From contig CAZAER010000016.1 in the NCBI GenBank assembly GCA_964484195.1, positions 39,880-103,879 of the forward strand: a DNA stretch of 64,000 nucleotides, written 5' to 3'. This stretch comes from JALHOP01 sp964484195 (lineage in GTDB: Bacteria > Myxococcota > XYA12-FULL-58-9 > JALHOP01). Under the pieces are notes generated by a model that saw only the letters and a program-made list of their open reading frames with translations, did not search any database and was not told where the DNA came from. Of this stretch, positions 1 to 9,390 are shown one piece after another (the stretch's first letter is position 1; each line of letters opens with the position of its first letter). The position numbers were made by a program, and so were the translations under genes.

Positions 1-726
1 GGCGTCGAGTTTGCGCTCGAGAGCTTCGGCTTCTTGCCCGAGCTGCGACGACGCGGCTTCCACGACCTGCGCATCGAAGGCCTCCATCACGACCCCGCCA
101 CCATGCGCATCTTCGGACGTGCCGAGGGCCGCCCCGACGAGCTTCTGCTCACCGAGCTCATCGTCCGCAAAGCCACCATCGATGCGCCCCCTAGCCTCGA
201 GGGCGCGGCGACCATCGACGCGCTGATGATCGAATGGCTGCTCTTGCAGAACCCGACGCGCACCTTCGCGCCGGGACGTCCCAGGCTCCCCGGCCAGCAT
301 CATCCCGGCCTCGGGCTCGCGGGCTTGATGCAGGAGATCTTGATCCGCGTCGCGGCGCGCTTGCGCCTCGAAGGTCTGCTATCGCGGCCATCGCACTACC
401 ACAACGCGGCGCTCGCGGGGCCGCAATATCAGTTCCTCGACCCGCGCGTCGAAGGCCGCTTCCGTGCCATGCGGCGTGCCCTCGCTCATCTCGGCATCCC
501 CGAGGCCACCGCCCTGGTCGAAGCCGGTGACCTACGCGACTCCCTCGGCAACGTCGTGCCCTGGGAGCCCGCCGACCAGATCCTGCCCACGAGCCCGCGC
601 CTCAAAGCTTATTTCGACACCCCCGCCTTCGAGAAAGCCGCCAACGAGGCCATGAACGCGCTTGCCGGAGCCGGTTTGCTCGCGGTCGGCAAGTCAAGTC
701 TTGTCGGCCAGGATGCACCTAAGTAA
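1..726 (+). CDS. Unknown protein, 5'-truncated by the window edge
   Basis: The frame is open from the first base and stops with TAA at 724-726, so only the C-terminal 241 residues are visible and the true start lies outside. I do not recognise the family. A His/Gly-rich stretch (HHPGLGLAG) is followed by an amphipathic helix and the motif SHYHNA, then a Leu/Ala-rich tail. The Gly-loop-plus-helix pattern is faintly reminiscent of GNAT-type acetyl-CoA-binding folds, but this is only an impression. It ends 14 bp before the helicase start, so the two may be co-transcribed. Confidence 0.6.
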   Translation, partial: GVEFALESFGFLPELRRRGFHDLRIEGLHHDPATMRIFGRAEGRPDELLLTELIVRKATIDAPPSLEGAATIDALMIEWLLLQNPTRTFAPGRPRLPGQHHPGLGLAGLMQEILIRVAARLRLEGLLSRPSHYHNAALAGPQYQFLDPRVEGRFRAMRRALAHLGIPEATALVEAGDLRDSLGNVVPWEPADQILPTSPRLKAYFDTPAFEKAANEAMNALAGAGLLAVGKSSLVGQDAPK

Positions 727-740
727 GACCCTTCGCCTCC

Positions 741-2771
741 GTGCTCGACCTCTCCAGGCTCAACCCCCCGCAGCGTGAAGCAGTCCTACACGAGGAGGGG
801 CCCCTGCTCGTCCTTGCGGGCGCGGGCAGCGGTAAGACGCGCGTCATCATCCATCGCGTCGCCCGGCTCATCGAGCGCGGGGTTCGCCCCGAGCGCATTC
901 TCGGCGTGACCTTCACCAACAAAGCCGCCAACGAGATGCGCGAGCGCTTGAAGGGTCTGGTCGGCCGAACCGCGCACAGCGTGCATCTCTCGACCTTCCA
1001 CGCCCTCGGCCTGTCGATTCTGCGCGAGGAATACGAAGCCGCCGGCCTCTCGGCTGGGTTCTCCATCTACGACACCGGCGATCAAATGGGTCTGGTGCGC
1101 GAGCTCCTGCGGCAGACGCGGGTCGCCGATCGTCGACTCGACGCTTACAAGATCCTCGAGTGCATCCTCTCGGCCAAGCGCAAGCGCCTCGAGGAAGTCG
1201 AGTTCGACACCGGCGACGACTACGAGCTCGCGGCTTACGACCTCTATCCGCGCTACGTCGAACAGATGCGCGCCTACAACGCCGTCGACTTCGACGATCT
1301 GTTGTTGCGCGCCATGACCGCTCTCGAGAACCAGAACGTGCGTGCCCGCTGGTCACAGCGCTACGACTTCTTGCTCGTCGACGAGTACCAGGACACGAGC
1401 CCCGACCAGCTCGAGCTTTTGCAGGTGCTGGCTGCCCGTCACGGCAACGTCTGCGTCGTCGGTGACGACGACCAGGCCATCTACGCTTGGCGCGGAGCCG
1501 CGGTCGACAACATCCTCTCGTTCGCCAGCAACTTCCCGGGCACGCGCGAGATCATCCTCGACCAGAACTACCGCTCGACGAGCAACATCCTGGCGTCCGC
1601 TAACGCGGTCATCAAGAACAACGCCGCACGCAAAGAGAAGGTCTTGTGGTCGGCGCTCGGCGAAGGCGAGCCGGTCCACATCGTGGCCTGCAGCACGGCC
1701 GAAGACGAAGCCGAGATGGTCATCGAGACCATCGGCAAGCTGGTCTACGACGGCGCCAAACACGACGACATCGCCATCCTCTATCGCGCCAACGTGCAGT
1801 CGCAGATCTTCGAGGAGACGCTTGCCCTCGAGCACATTCCCTTCCGCGTCGTCGGCGGACAATCGTTCTTCGATCGCAAGGAAGTGCGTGACGCCGTCGC
1901 CTTCTTGCAGATCGCGCAGAATCCCTACGACGAAGTCGCCTTGCGCCGCATCATCAACGTGCCGCCACGCGGTGTCGGCGCCACCTCGGTCGAGCGTCTG
2001 GTCCAATACGGCGAGCGCACCGGTAAGGGCCTGTGGCACGCGATGAACAACGCCGGAGCGGACGTCGACCTGCCCGCGGCCGCTCGCGCCGGCTTGCAGA
2101 GCTTCGTCGACACCTTCGGCCCCATCGCTCGCGAGCTCAAGCAAGCGACGCGCGGCTCCCTGGGAGTGACCGCGCACAAGCTCTTCGACGCGCTCGGGCT
2201 GCGGCAATCGATCATCGACGCCGAAGAAGGTCCTAACGTGACCGCGAAGCGCATCGAGAACCTCGAGCACGTCACCAAGGCGCTCGAGCGCTTCGAAGGC
2301 TACACCGAGGCCAACGGTCCGCTGCTCACCGAGTTCTTGCGCGTCAGCGCCCTCACCCGCGGCGACAGCGAGCCCGAAGACGAGGACGAAAAGAAGGGCA
2401 AGGTCACTTTGATGACCCTGCACAGCGCCAAGGGGCTCGAGTTCCCCTACGTGTTCCTGGTCGGCGTCGAGGAAGAGCTCTTGCCGCACAAGCGGACCAT
2501 CGAGATGGGTCTCGACTTCGGCGAGGAGCGCCGACTCTGCTACGTGGGCATGACGCGCGCTCGCAAGCGCCTGTGGATGAGCTACGCCAAGACGCGCATG
2601 CGCTACGGCCGCCTCGAGCCGCGCACCCCATCGCGCTTCCTCGACGAGCTCCCGGAGCCGCCGGTGATCGAGAAGTATGATCGCGAGTCGCCGCCGACCG
2701 AGGAACAGGCGGACGAGAAGGCCGACGAGTTCTTCGCGAAAATGCGCGCCACCCTAGGGATCGAAGAATGA
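741..2771 (+). CDS. UvrD/PcrA/Rep-family ATP-dependent DNA helicase
   Basis: A superfamily 1A 3'-5' DNA helicase of 676 residues that unwinds DNA during repair or replication restart. Visible motifs in order: Q-motif (NPPQREAV, residues 8-15), Walker A (AGAGSGKT, 26-33), DEYQDT (about 214), DDQAIYAWRGA, QNYRST, LHSAKGLEFP and CYVGMTRA. The length matches Rep (about 670) slightly better than PcrA/UvrD (about 720), so the subtype is left open. The start is GTG at 741, just ahead of the conserved N-terminal helicase motif. The stop overlaps the start of the next small gene by 4 bp (ATGA), indicating translational coupling. Confidence 0.95.
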   Translation: MLDLSRLNPPQREAVLHEEGPLLVLAGAGSGKTRVIIHRVARLIERGVRPERILGVTFTNKAANEMRERLKGLVGRTAHSVHLSTFHALGLSILREEYEAAGLSAGFSIYDTGDQMGLVRELLRQTRVADRRLDAYKILECILSAKRKRLEEVEFDTGDDYELAAYDLYPRYVEQMRAYNAVDFDDLLLRAMTALENQNVRARWSQRYDFLLVDEYQDTSPDQLELLQVLAARHGNVCVVGDDDQAIYAWRGAAVDNILSFASNFPGTREIILDQNYRSTSNILASANAVIKNNAARKEKVLWSALGEGEPVHIVACSTAEDEAEMVIETIGKLVYDGAKHDDIAILYRANVQSQIFEETLALEHIPFRVVGGQSFFDRKEVRDAVAFLQIAQNPYDEVALRRIINVPPRGVGATSVERLVQYGERTGKGLWHAMNNAGADVDLPAAARAGLQSFVDTFGPIARELKQATRGSLGVTAHKLFDALGLRQSIIDAEEGPNVTAKRIENLEHVTKALERFEGYTEANGPLLTEFLRVSALTRGDSEPEDEDEKKGKVTLMTLHSAKGLEFPYVFLVGVEEELLPHKRTIEMGLDFGEERRLCYVGMTRARKRLWMSYAKTRMRYGRLEPRTPSRFLDELPEPPVIEKYDRESPPTEEQADEKADEFFAKMRATLGIEE

Positions 2772-3028
2772 GCGACGAAGCGTGGTCGGGAGTGCACCAG
2801 GAACTTTCTCGTTTGCTCGCGCTCCTGGATACGCCGCGCGACCCCAAACGCCTCTATGCCTTTGCCGACGGGTTCCAGCGGCTGGTGAAGGCGTACCACC
2901 TGGCCTTGAAGGCCGAAGGCAAGACCAGTATCCGCGTCCAAGCTGTTGAAAAGGCATTGGATTTGGCTACAGCGAAGAGTCAGCTGCAGCGCTTCGTGAG
3001 CGGCGGCGAGGAGCCGTCCGGTAACTAG
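2768..3028 (+). CDS. Small unknown protein coupled to the helicase gene
   Basis: An 86-residue, helix-rich, charged protein with no signal peptide or membrane segment. Its ATG overlaps the helicase stop codon (ATGA), so it is very probably translated from the same mRNA. I do not recognise the family. The predicted helices (LSRLLALLD, FADGFQRLVKAYHLALKAEG) suggest a small helical bundle. A role as a helicase accessory protein is suggested only by position. Confidence 0.7.
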   Translation: MSDEAWSGVHQELSRLLALLDTPRDPKRLYAFADGFQRLVKAYHLALKAEGKTSIRVQAVEKALDLATAKSQLQRFVSGGEEPSGN

Positions 3029-3031
3029 CGA

Positions 3032-3057
3032 CAACTTTTTCCCCGCCCTGCCGATAC
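3032..3057 (+). promoter_or_regulatory. Promoter-like element CAAC-N14-GCCGATAC
   Basis: CAAC (3032-3035), a 14-base pyrimidine-rich spacer and GCCGATAC (3050-3057), followed by TCCAAT, lie 28 bp before the start at 3085. The GCCGATA box matches the -10 of flagellar-type sigma-28 promoters. The same arrangement with identical spacing occurs at 59765-59790. The sigma factor is inferred from similarity to the known consensus only. Confidence 0.45.
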
Positions 3058-3084
3058 TCCAATCACGATCATGCGGGGTGTCGC

Positions 3085-3555
3085 TTGTCCATTTCGCAAA
3101 GACTCATCGATCGAGCTTACAAACAACGCGTCATCAGTGAGGCCGAAACCCGGCCCCTGCGCTACCAAGAGCTGTCTCGCCGCGAGCTGAAGCGTGTCGA
3201 CGCGACGCTGCGTGACCTCAAGACCTTGATCACGATGACGGAAGCGGGCCGAGGCGCCGCTCGCGTGATTCTGGCACGGGGCAGCGTCGGTCATCATGGA
3301 CCGGAGCGTCTCGCCGTCCAGGTCGATGGCGAGAAGGTCTATGTGGTGACGCGCCGCTACTTCGCACGCGGTGGTGAGCAGGTGATGATGCTCGACCGCC
3401 AAGCAGTGCATGCCGAGGCTCGCTCCAAGTACGCGACGGCGCTGGCTCTGCGTAACGCTCTCGCCGATCAGATCAACGAGCAAGATTGGATGATCACGAC
3501 GCTGCGCGGTGTGGCGAACACGTTCTCGGGTTTGCTGACGCGCGGCCTCGTCTAG
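3085..3555 (+). CDS. Unknown 156-residue basic protein
   Basis: Starts at TTG 3085, preceded by a GCGGGG-like ribosome site at 3074-3079. The N-terminal half is basic and helical, and the middle contains beta-strand-like segments (VQVDGEKVYVVTRRYF). There is no signal peptide, membrane segment or recognisable catalytic motif, and I do not recognise the family. It stands alone between the helicase pair and the convergent dinB gene, with its own promoter-like element upstream. The same promoter-like element precedes the gene at 59816, so the two may be co-regulated. Confidence 0.65.
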   Translation: MSISQRLIDRAYKQRVISEAETRPLRYQELSRRELKRVDATLRDLKTLITMTEAGRGAARVILARGSVGHHGPERLAVQVDGEKVYVVTRRYFARGGEQVMMLDRQAVHAEARSKYATALALRNALADQINEQDWMITTLRGVANTFSGLLTRGLV

Positions 3556-3573
3556 AGCGGGCTTGGCGGCTCT

Positions 3574-4743
3574 TCAGTCGTCGATATCACTCGCGCGTTT
3601 GAGCGCGCCGGTGCCGAACTTCTCCCAAACCGCGTCCATCGTCTTGTCCAAGTTGCCGCGCTTCTTGCGTTCGGCTCCGCCGAAAAGCTCCGTCTGCTCG
3701 GGCGCCGCGCCATCGACGAAGTCGTAGGTGGCGAGCCCGACCAGGCGCACCGGGATGTCGAGATCGAAGGCAGGTAAGAGCTTCTTCGCCGCTTCGAAGA
3801 GCGCGTCGGCGGAGTCCGTCGGCCGTTCGAGCCGCGCCTGACGGGTGTTGATGTGGAAGTCGAACGTCTTGAGCTTGACGCGAATGCCGCGCGCTTTGAT
3901 TCCGCTTTTGCGGAGACGATGGGCGATTCGATCCGCCGAGTGCAACAAGTGAGGCGCGATGGCGGCGCTGCCAGTGATGTCGCGCTCGAGGGTTTGCTCG
4001 GCGCCGACGCTCTTGTTGTCGCGGTCGGGGATCACGTCGCGGGGGTCATAGCCGGCAGCGAGCTCCGCAATGTGATCGCCCAGCGCTCCGAAAGCTCGGG
4101 TGAGCACGTCGCGGTCGGTGCGCGCCACGTCGCCGATGGTCATGAGACCACGCGCCTGCAGCTCGTCCGCCGCCTTGGGTCCCACGCCCCACAGGCGCTT
4201 CACCGGCAAAGGATGGAGGAAGGCAAGGACACCGTCAGGCGGCACCACCAAGAGACCATCGGGTTTACCGAAGTCACTGGCGACCTTGGCGACATATTTG
4301 CTCGGAGCCACGCCAACCGAGACCCGCAGCCGTGTTTTGGCGAACACCTTGTCTTTCAAGGCCCGCGCCATCCGCTCCGGCGGACCAAACAGCCGCTCGG
4401 CACCGGTCATGTCGATGAATGCTTCGTCGAGGCTGAGCGCTTCGACCGCCGGCGAGAAGTCCGCGAAGACGGCCATGATCTCGTCGGAAACGGCGGAGTA
4501 ATGCGCGTGTCTCGGCTCGACGATGATCGCCTGCGGGCAGAGACGGCGTGCCTTGGCCATCGGCATGGCGCTACCGACACCGAAGGGGCGCGCTTCGTAG
4601 CTCGCGGTGGTGACGACGCTGCGTCCCGAAGCGCCGCCGACCAGAATAGGCTTGCCGCGCAACTCCGGCCGATCGCGTTGCTCGATGGCCGCATAAAACG
4701 CGTCCATGTCGGCGTGCAGGATGATGCGTGGCCAACCGCTCAT
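3574..4743 (-). CDS. dinB: DNA polymerase IV (Y-family translesion polymerase)
   Basis: A 389-residue Y-family polymerase that copies past damaged bases. The N-terminus carries HADMDAFYAAIEQ with metal ligand Asp12. The second catalytic pair is in SLDEAFIDMTG (about residue 105). VAPSKYVAKVASDFGKPDG and the helix-hairpin-helix region (LWGVGPKAADEL) follow, then the little-finger domain. The open frame extends further 5', but the ATG at 4743 fits the family N-terminus and overlaps the hrpB stop codon (ATGA), so the two genes are coupled. The length is normal for DinB. Confidence 0.95.
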   Translation of the reverse strand: MSGWPRIILHADMDAFYAAIEQRDRPELRGKPILVGGASGRSVVTTASYEARPFGVGSAMPMAKARRLCPQAIIVEPRHAHYSAVSDEIMAVFADFSPAVEALSLDEAFIDMTGAERLFGPPERMARALKDKVFAKTRLRVSVGVAPSKYVAKVASDFGKPDGLLVVPPDGVLAFLHPLPVKRLWGVGPKAADELQARGLMTIGDVARTDRDVLTRAFGALGDHIAELAAGYDPRDVIPDRDNKSVGAEQTLERDITGSAAIAPHLLHSADRIAHRLRKSGIKARGIRVKLKTFDFHINTRQARLERPTDSADALFEAAKKLLPAFDLDIPVRLVGLATYDFVDGAAPEQTELFGGAERKKRGNLDKTMDAVWEKFGTGALKRASDIDD

Positions 4744-7205
4744 GACGACTTGAGGCGCTTCTTGAAGGCCTCTGCCTCGGCGGTGCGTGGGTTGTCCGGC
4801 CAGTGATGCCGCGGATAGCGTCGCGACAGCTGCGGCTTGAGCTCGGGGTAGTGTGTGTCCCAGAAACTCGCGAGATCGCTGGTCACCTGCAGGGGGCGCT
4901 TGTTCGGACCGAGGAGATGCATGGTGAGCGCAACGCGACCGTCGAGGATGCGCGGCCCGCGCTCGGTGCCGAAGAAGTCTTGCAGATACGACTCGACCCA
5001 AGGCGGCTTGCCGGGCTCGTAGTGAATGCGCAGCGACTTGCCGTTCGAGAGCTTCCATGAGGCAGGCACTTTGCTGTCGAGCGGAGTCGCCGAGAGCTGG
5101 GCTTGCAGCTGCGCGAGCAGCGCGGCGTCGCGTACTTGCGCAAACGACGTCGCAGCCGCGTCCGTCAATGCCTGCGTCAGGAGCTCGTCGATGCTCGGCA
5201 GCTCGAAGCCGTTGGCGCGCGCCAAGTCGACACGCCCACGGAGCTGCTCGAGGGTCTCGAGGTCGAGCACTTCGCCGAGCCCCTTGCGCTTCAGCTGGTC
5301 CATCAAGATAGCGGCCGCTTCAGCGGACGCATCGGCAGGCTTGCGATCCTCGTCGATGATCAGCGCGCCGTAGGTCATACGTGTGACGCGGTCGACCCGC
5401 TGGCGATCGGGGTTCCAGAGGAGCTCATCGCTTTCCGCGATGCGCTCGGAGAAGAGTTCGATGAGCCAGTCGCTCTCGATGGCGCAGGCACTTCGCACCA
5501 GCGGGTCGCGTCCGCGCTGCTCGGCGTCGAGGGCGATGAGCCAGGGATCGGTGACCACACTGTTGCGCGATAGGAGCGCCGTACCGGATCCGTACAGTGC
5601 GAGCGGCGCGTCGGCATCGCGGGGGCGAGACAGCACTTTGGCGACGCGATCGGGAAACCCGGCGAGGAGCGCCATGCGCAGCGCCACGTCGTCGTCGCGC
5701 CGTTCGCCGCCAGCGATGCGCCGGAGCTGATCACGGGCGCGCATCACCTGGCGCGTAGGTCCAACCCGCAAACCGAGGCGGTCGGCGCTACCGATGTCGA
5801 ACCGAGCCCGCTCGAGCTCGAGCACCGCATCGGCGATTGCGATGACGTCCGCCGACGCAGTCGTGTTGGCGCGTCGCTGCGCGGTCACGTCGCGCTCCGC
5901 GAGCAAGGCAACGACAAGCGCCGCATCCCCTGCGACTCCACGTCGCCGCGCCTCCACCATGGCACGCGCCAGACGTGGATGCGTGGGATAGCGCAACATG
6001 TCGCGGCCGATGGCGGTCACCGCACCTTTGCCGTCGAGGGCGCCGAGCATGATCAGGAGGTCGCTTGCGACTTCGAGCGCGTGTGATCTGGGCGGCTCGA
6101 ACCAGGGCAAGTGTGCAGGATCGTACCCGGCGCTGCGAATGGTGAGCACTGCGTCGCACAGGTCGAGACGCTGAATCTCCGGGACGTCGAAGTCACCCGC
6201 GAGCTCGGCAGCCGCGAACATGCGAATGCAATGACCGGCTCGCGTACGGCCCGCGCGGCCGGTACGTTGGTCGGCGCTGGCTCGGCTGATGCGCTGCACC
6301 TTCAACGTCGGCATGCCGCTCCACGGGTTGTGCGCCGCGACGCGGGCAAGGCCGGTGTCGACGACCACGCCGATGCCTTCGATGGTCACCGACGTCTCGG
6401 CGACGTTGGTGGCGAGCACGACCTTGCGACGTTCGCCCGGGTTGACCGCGCGGTCCTGCTCTTCCGGCGAGAGCTCGCCATGCAGCGGCAGCACGAGCGC
6501 GTTGATGCCGGCGAGAGCGCTCATGCAACGCATGATCTCGCCGACACCCGGCAGGAAAACCAGCACGTCGCCTTGGTGCGTGTTGAGCGCGCTCTTCACA
6601 TGGTGAGCGACTGACTGCTCGAGCGGACGGTTCGCTGGTGGGCTTCCCGCGTGCTCGATGGTCACGGGGAAACGCCGCCCCTCGGAGCGCAAACGGGTGG
6701 CATCGAGCCACTCGGCGACCGGCTCGGCATCGAGCGTCGCCGACATCACGACGATTCCGAGGTCGGGCCGCGCGCCGTTCTTGAGCTGGGCGGCGAGGGT
6801 CAGCGCCAGATCGGCGTCGAGGTGACGCTCGTGGAACTCGTCGAACACGACGCAAGCAACGCCGTCGAGCTTGGGCGAGCGAATGAGCTCGCGCACCAGG
6901 AGGCCTTCGGTCACGAAGCGCACGACCGTACGATCGGACACCGCCTCCTCGAAACGTACTTGGTAGCCGACGCGCTCCCCGACCTTTTCACCGAGCTGCC
7001 GGGAGACGAAACGGGCGGCCATGCGGCATGCGAGCCGGCGGGGCTGGACGACGATGACCTCGCCCGCCGACCCGATGCCCGCATCGAGCAAATAGCGTGG
7101 CACTTGGGTGGTCTTGCCGGCGCCGGGAGGAGCTTCGAGCACGAGACGGCCGTCGTCTTTCATGACGCGGACGATGTCGTCTTTGAGCACCTCGATCGGG
7201 AGCAT
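4740..7205 (-). CDS. hrpB: ATP-dependent helicase HrpB
   Basis: An 821-residue DExH-box helicase of the HrpA/HrpB family. Walker A is APPGAGKTTQ (residues 25-34). The Walker B box is DEFHERHLDADLAL, where DEFH is characteristic of HrpB. Motif III is VMSATLD and motif VI is QRTGRAGRTRAG. A ratchet (HA2-like) region and the HrpB C-terminal domain (KLSNGKSLRIHYEPGKPP, PRHHWPDNP) follow. The length is typical. The physiological substrate of bacterial HrpB is poorly defined. It is first in a two-gene unit with dinB and starts 51 bp from the divergent nadB. Confidence 0.93.
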   Translation of the reverse strand: MLPIEVLKDDIVRVMKDDGRLVLEAPPGAGKTTQVPRYLLDAGIGSAGEVIVVQPRRLACRMAARFVSRQLGEKVGERVGYQVRFEEAVSDRTVVRFVTEGLLVRELIRSPKLDGVACVVFDEFHERHLDADLALTLAAQLKNGARPDLGIVVMSATLDAEPVAEWLDATRLRSEGRRFPVTIEHAGSPPANRPLEQSVAHHVKSALNTHQGDVLVFLPGVGEIMRCMSALAGINALVLPLHGELSPEEQDRAVNPGERRKVVLATNVAETSVTIEGIGVVVDTGLARVAAHNPWSGMPTLKVQRISRASADQRTGRAGRTRAGHCIRMFAAAELAGDFDVPEIQRLDLCDAVLTIRSAGYDPAHLPWFEPPRSHALEVASDLLIMLGALDGKGAVTAIGRDMLRYPTHPRLARAMVEARRRGVAGDAALVVALLAERDVTAQRRANTTASADVIAIADAVLELERARFDIGSADRLGLRVGPTRQVMRARDQLRRIAGGERRDDDVALRMALLAGFPDRVAKVLSRPRDADAPLALYGSGTALLSRNSVVTDPWLIALDAEQRGRDPLVRSACAIESDWLIELFSERIAESDELLWNPDRQRVDRVTRMTYGALIIDEDRKPADASAEAAAILMDQLKRKGLGEVLDLETLEQLRGRVDLARANGFELPSIDELLTQALTDAAATSFAQVRDAALLAQLQAQLSATPLDSKVPASWKLSNGKSLRIHYEPGKPPWVESYLQDFFGTERGPRILDGRVALTMHLLGPNKRPLQVTSDLASFWDTHYPELKPQLSRRYPRHHWPDNPRTAEAEAFKKRLKSS

Positions 7206-7256
7206 CCGGCTAGCCTATCGCACCCGTCACGCCCTGTTATAGCCTTGGCGGCAATC

Positions 7257-8813
7257 GTGGCGCTCGACGTCGATTTTCTCGTGATCGGCAGTGGCCTAGC
7301 TGGCCTCAATGCCGCCCTGCGCCTCGCCGAGCACGGACGCGTTGCCGTGGTCACCAAGCGCGGAGTCGGCGACAGCAATACCTCCTGGGCCCAAGGCGGT
7401 ATCGCCACGGTCGTCGGAACCGACGACAGCGTCGAGACCCACCTCGCCGACACGCTTTCGGCGGGCGCGGGTCTTTGCAACGAAGCAGCCGTGCGCTCGA
7501 TCCTCGAGGACGGACCGCAAGCCATCGAGCGCTTGGTCCAGCTCGGTGTGGCCTTCGATCGCAACGAGACGGGTTTCGACCTTACTCGCGAAGGAGGTCA
7601 CAGCCGGCGCCGCGTGCTCCACGCCGCCGACATGACCGGCCGCGAGATCGCCCGAGCCCTCGAGACGCAAGCCGCCGCGGCGAGTGGCATCACCATCTTG
7701 CGCGATCACATTGCCGTCGATCTCGTCGCCCGTGACGGCCGTTGCGTCGGCGCCTACGTCCTCGACTCCGCGAGCGGCGAGGTGCACACCGTTCGCGCCA
7801 AAGCGACGCTGCTCGCCACCGGCGGAGCCGGCAAGGTCTACCTCTACACGTCGAACCCCGATGTCGCGACCGGAGACGGTGTCGCGATGGCGTACCGCGC
7901 AGGCGCACGCGTCGCCAACATGGAGTTTTTCCAGTTCCACCCGACCTGCCTCTTCCATCCGCACGCCCGCACCTTCTTGATCAGTGAAGCGCTGCGCGGC
8001 GAAGGCGGTGTGTTGCGTCGTCGTGACGGCACGGCGTTCATGAAAGACGTGCATCCCCTCGGAGATTTGGCGCCGCGCGACATCGTCGCCCGCGCCATCG
8101 ACCACGAGCTCAAGCGCAGCGGCGACGACTACGTCGTGCTCGACATGACGAAGCTCGACCCCGCCTTCACGGTGCAGCACTTCCCCAACATCCACGCCAC
8201 CTGCCTCGCGCTCGGAATCGACATCACCAAGACGCCGATCCCCGTGGTGCCGGCAGCTCACTACATGTGCGGTGGCGTTCAAACCGACGTCCGCGGCGCC
8301 ACCAGCATTCGCGGCCTCTGGGCGGCTGGCGAGGTCGGCTGCACCGGCTTGCACGGCGCCAATCGTCTGGCTTCGAACTCGCTCCTCGAGGCCGCTGTCG
8401 TGAGCGAGCGAGCGTCGCGGGACATGGCCGGGTATGTCCGCGAAAGCGACGAGCTGCCGCGGATCCCCGCTTGGGACAGCGGCAATGCCGTCCATCCCGA
8501 CGAACGCATCGTCGTCGCTCACAATTGGGACGAGGTTCGGCGCGCCATGTGGAGCTACGTCGGCATCGTGCGCAGCGACAAGCGTCTCGAGCGCGCTGCG
8601 AGCCGCCTGCAGGCGCTCGAGCACGAGATCCGCGACTACTATTGGAACGTGCGCGTCTTCCACGACCTCATCGAGCTCCGCAACATCGCGACCGTCGCCT
8701 CATTGATCGTGAGCTCGGCACGCGCGCGACGGGAGAGCCGCGGCCTGCACTTCAACCTCGACGTCCCAGAGACACTCGCGGATTGGCGCCGCGACACGGT
8801 GCTGCAACGATGA
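7257..8813 (+). CDS. nadB: L-aspartate oxidase
   Basis: A 518-residue flavoenzyme that oxidises L-aspartate to iminoaspartate, the first step of de novo NAD synthesis. The N-terminal Rossmann FAD site is FLVIGSGLAGLNAA. NTSWAQGGIATV, FFQFHPTCLF and HYMCGGVQTD are family signatures, and the C-terminal helical domain is present. The frame is open further upstream, but GTG at 7257 places the FAD motif a few residues from the N-terminus, as in characterised NadB. Its stop overlaps the ATG of the next gene (ATGA at 8810-8813). nadA and nadC are not in the window. Confidence 0.95.
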   Translation: MALDVDFLVIGSGLAGLNAALRLAEHGRVAVVTKRGVGDSNTSWAQGGIATVVGTDDSVETHLADTLSAGAGLCNEAAVRSILEDGPQAIERLVQLGVAFDRNETGFDLTREGGHSRRRVLHAADMTGREIARALETQAAAASGITILRDHIAVDLVARDGRCVGAYVLDSASGEVHTVRAKATLLATGGAGKVYLYTSNPDVATGDGVAMAYRAGARVANMEFFQFHPTCLFHPHARTFLISEALRGEGGVLRRRDGTAFMKDVHPLGDLAPRDIVARAIDHELKRSGDDYVVLDMTKLDPAFTVQHFPNIHATCLALGIDITKTPIPVVPAAHYMCGGVQTDVRGATSIRGLWAAGEVGCTGLHGANRLASNSLLEAAVVSERASRDMAGYVRESDELPRIPAWDSGNAVHPDERIVVAHNWDEVRRAMWSYVGIVRSDKRLERAASRLQALEHEIRDYYWNVRVFHDLIELRNIATVASLIVSSARARRESRGLHFNLDVPETLADWRRDTVLQR

Positions 8814-9388
8814 ACGTCGCCGTCGCGGTCGTCACCCTTCTCCTCGCCGACCTCTACACCTTCGTCGACGAACAAGGCGTCGTTCACTTCACCAATGTCC
8901 CGAGCGACCCGCGCTACAAGCTGGTGCCGGGGACGCAGAACACTTTCGCCAACCCCGAGAAGCCCGTGCTCATGCACCGGGTCGACATCGCGAAGTATGA
9001 CGCATTCATCCGCGAAGCCGCGACCTACTACTCACTGCCCTTCGAGCTCGTGAAAGCAGTGGTGTGTGCTGAATCGGGCTTCGAGCCTCGCGCAGTCTCT
9101 CCCGTGGGCGCACAGGGCCTCATGCAGCTCATGCCCGCCACCGCCAAGGACATGTCGGTGTCCGACGCCTTCGACCCCCGTGACAACATCTTCGGAGGCA
9201 CGCGCTACTTGCGTTACCTGGTGAACCTGTTCAAAGGAGACGTGCGCCTGTCCGTCGCCGCCTACAACGCGGGGCCGGAGCTCGTTGGCCGCCGCGCCGA
9301 CGTGCCGAACATCGAGGAAACGCGCACCTACGTGAAACGCGTCATGGCCTTCTACCACTACTACCTCACCGGCTCGGCGGCTCCCTGA
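8810..9388 (+). CDS. Lytic transglycosylase (DUF4124-like + SLT domain)
   Basis: A 192-residue secreted or periplasmic murein-cleaving enzyme. A short hydrophobic leader (residues 1-14) runs directly into a DUF4124-like strand motif (YTFVDEQGVVHFTNVP). The SLT domain follows with catalytic Glu in CAESGFEP, then GAQGLMQLMPATA and SVAAYNAGP. All signature elements of the Slt/MltC-type family are present. It overlaps nadB by 4 bp and is followed 2 bp later by pgsA, so it belongs to the same transcription unit. Confidence 0.92.
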   Translation: MNVAVAVVTLLLADLYTFVDEQGVVHFTNVPSDPRYKLVPGTQNTFANPEKPVLMHRVDIAKYDAFIREAATYYSLPFELVKAVVCAESGFEPRAVSPVGAQGLMQLMPATAKDMSVSDAFDPRDNIFGGTRYLRYLVNLFKGDVRLSVAAYNAGPELVGRRADVPNIEETRTYVKRVMAFYHYYLTGSAAP

Positions 9389-9390
9389 TC

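Noticed and set aside
4744..5058. N-terminal extension of dinB
   Set aside because: The upstream part is Arg/Ala-rich, lies within hrpB in another frame, and precedes the normal family N-terminus starting at ATG 4743.
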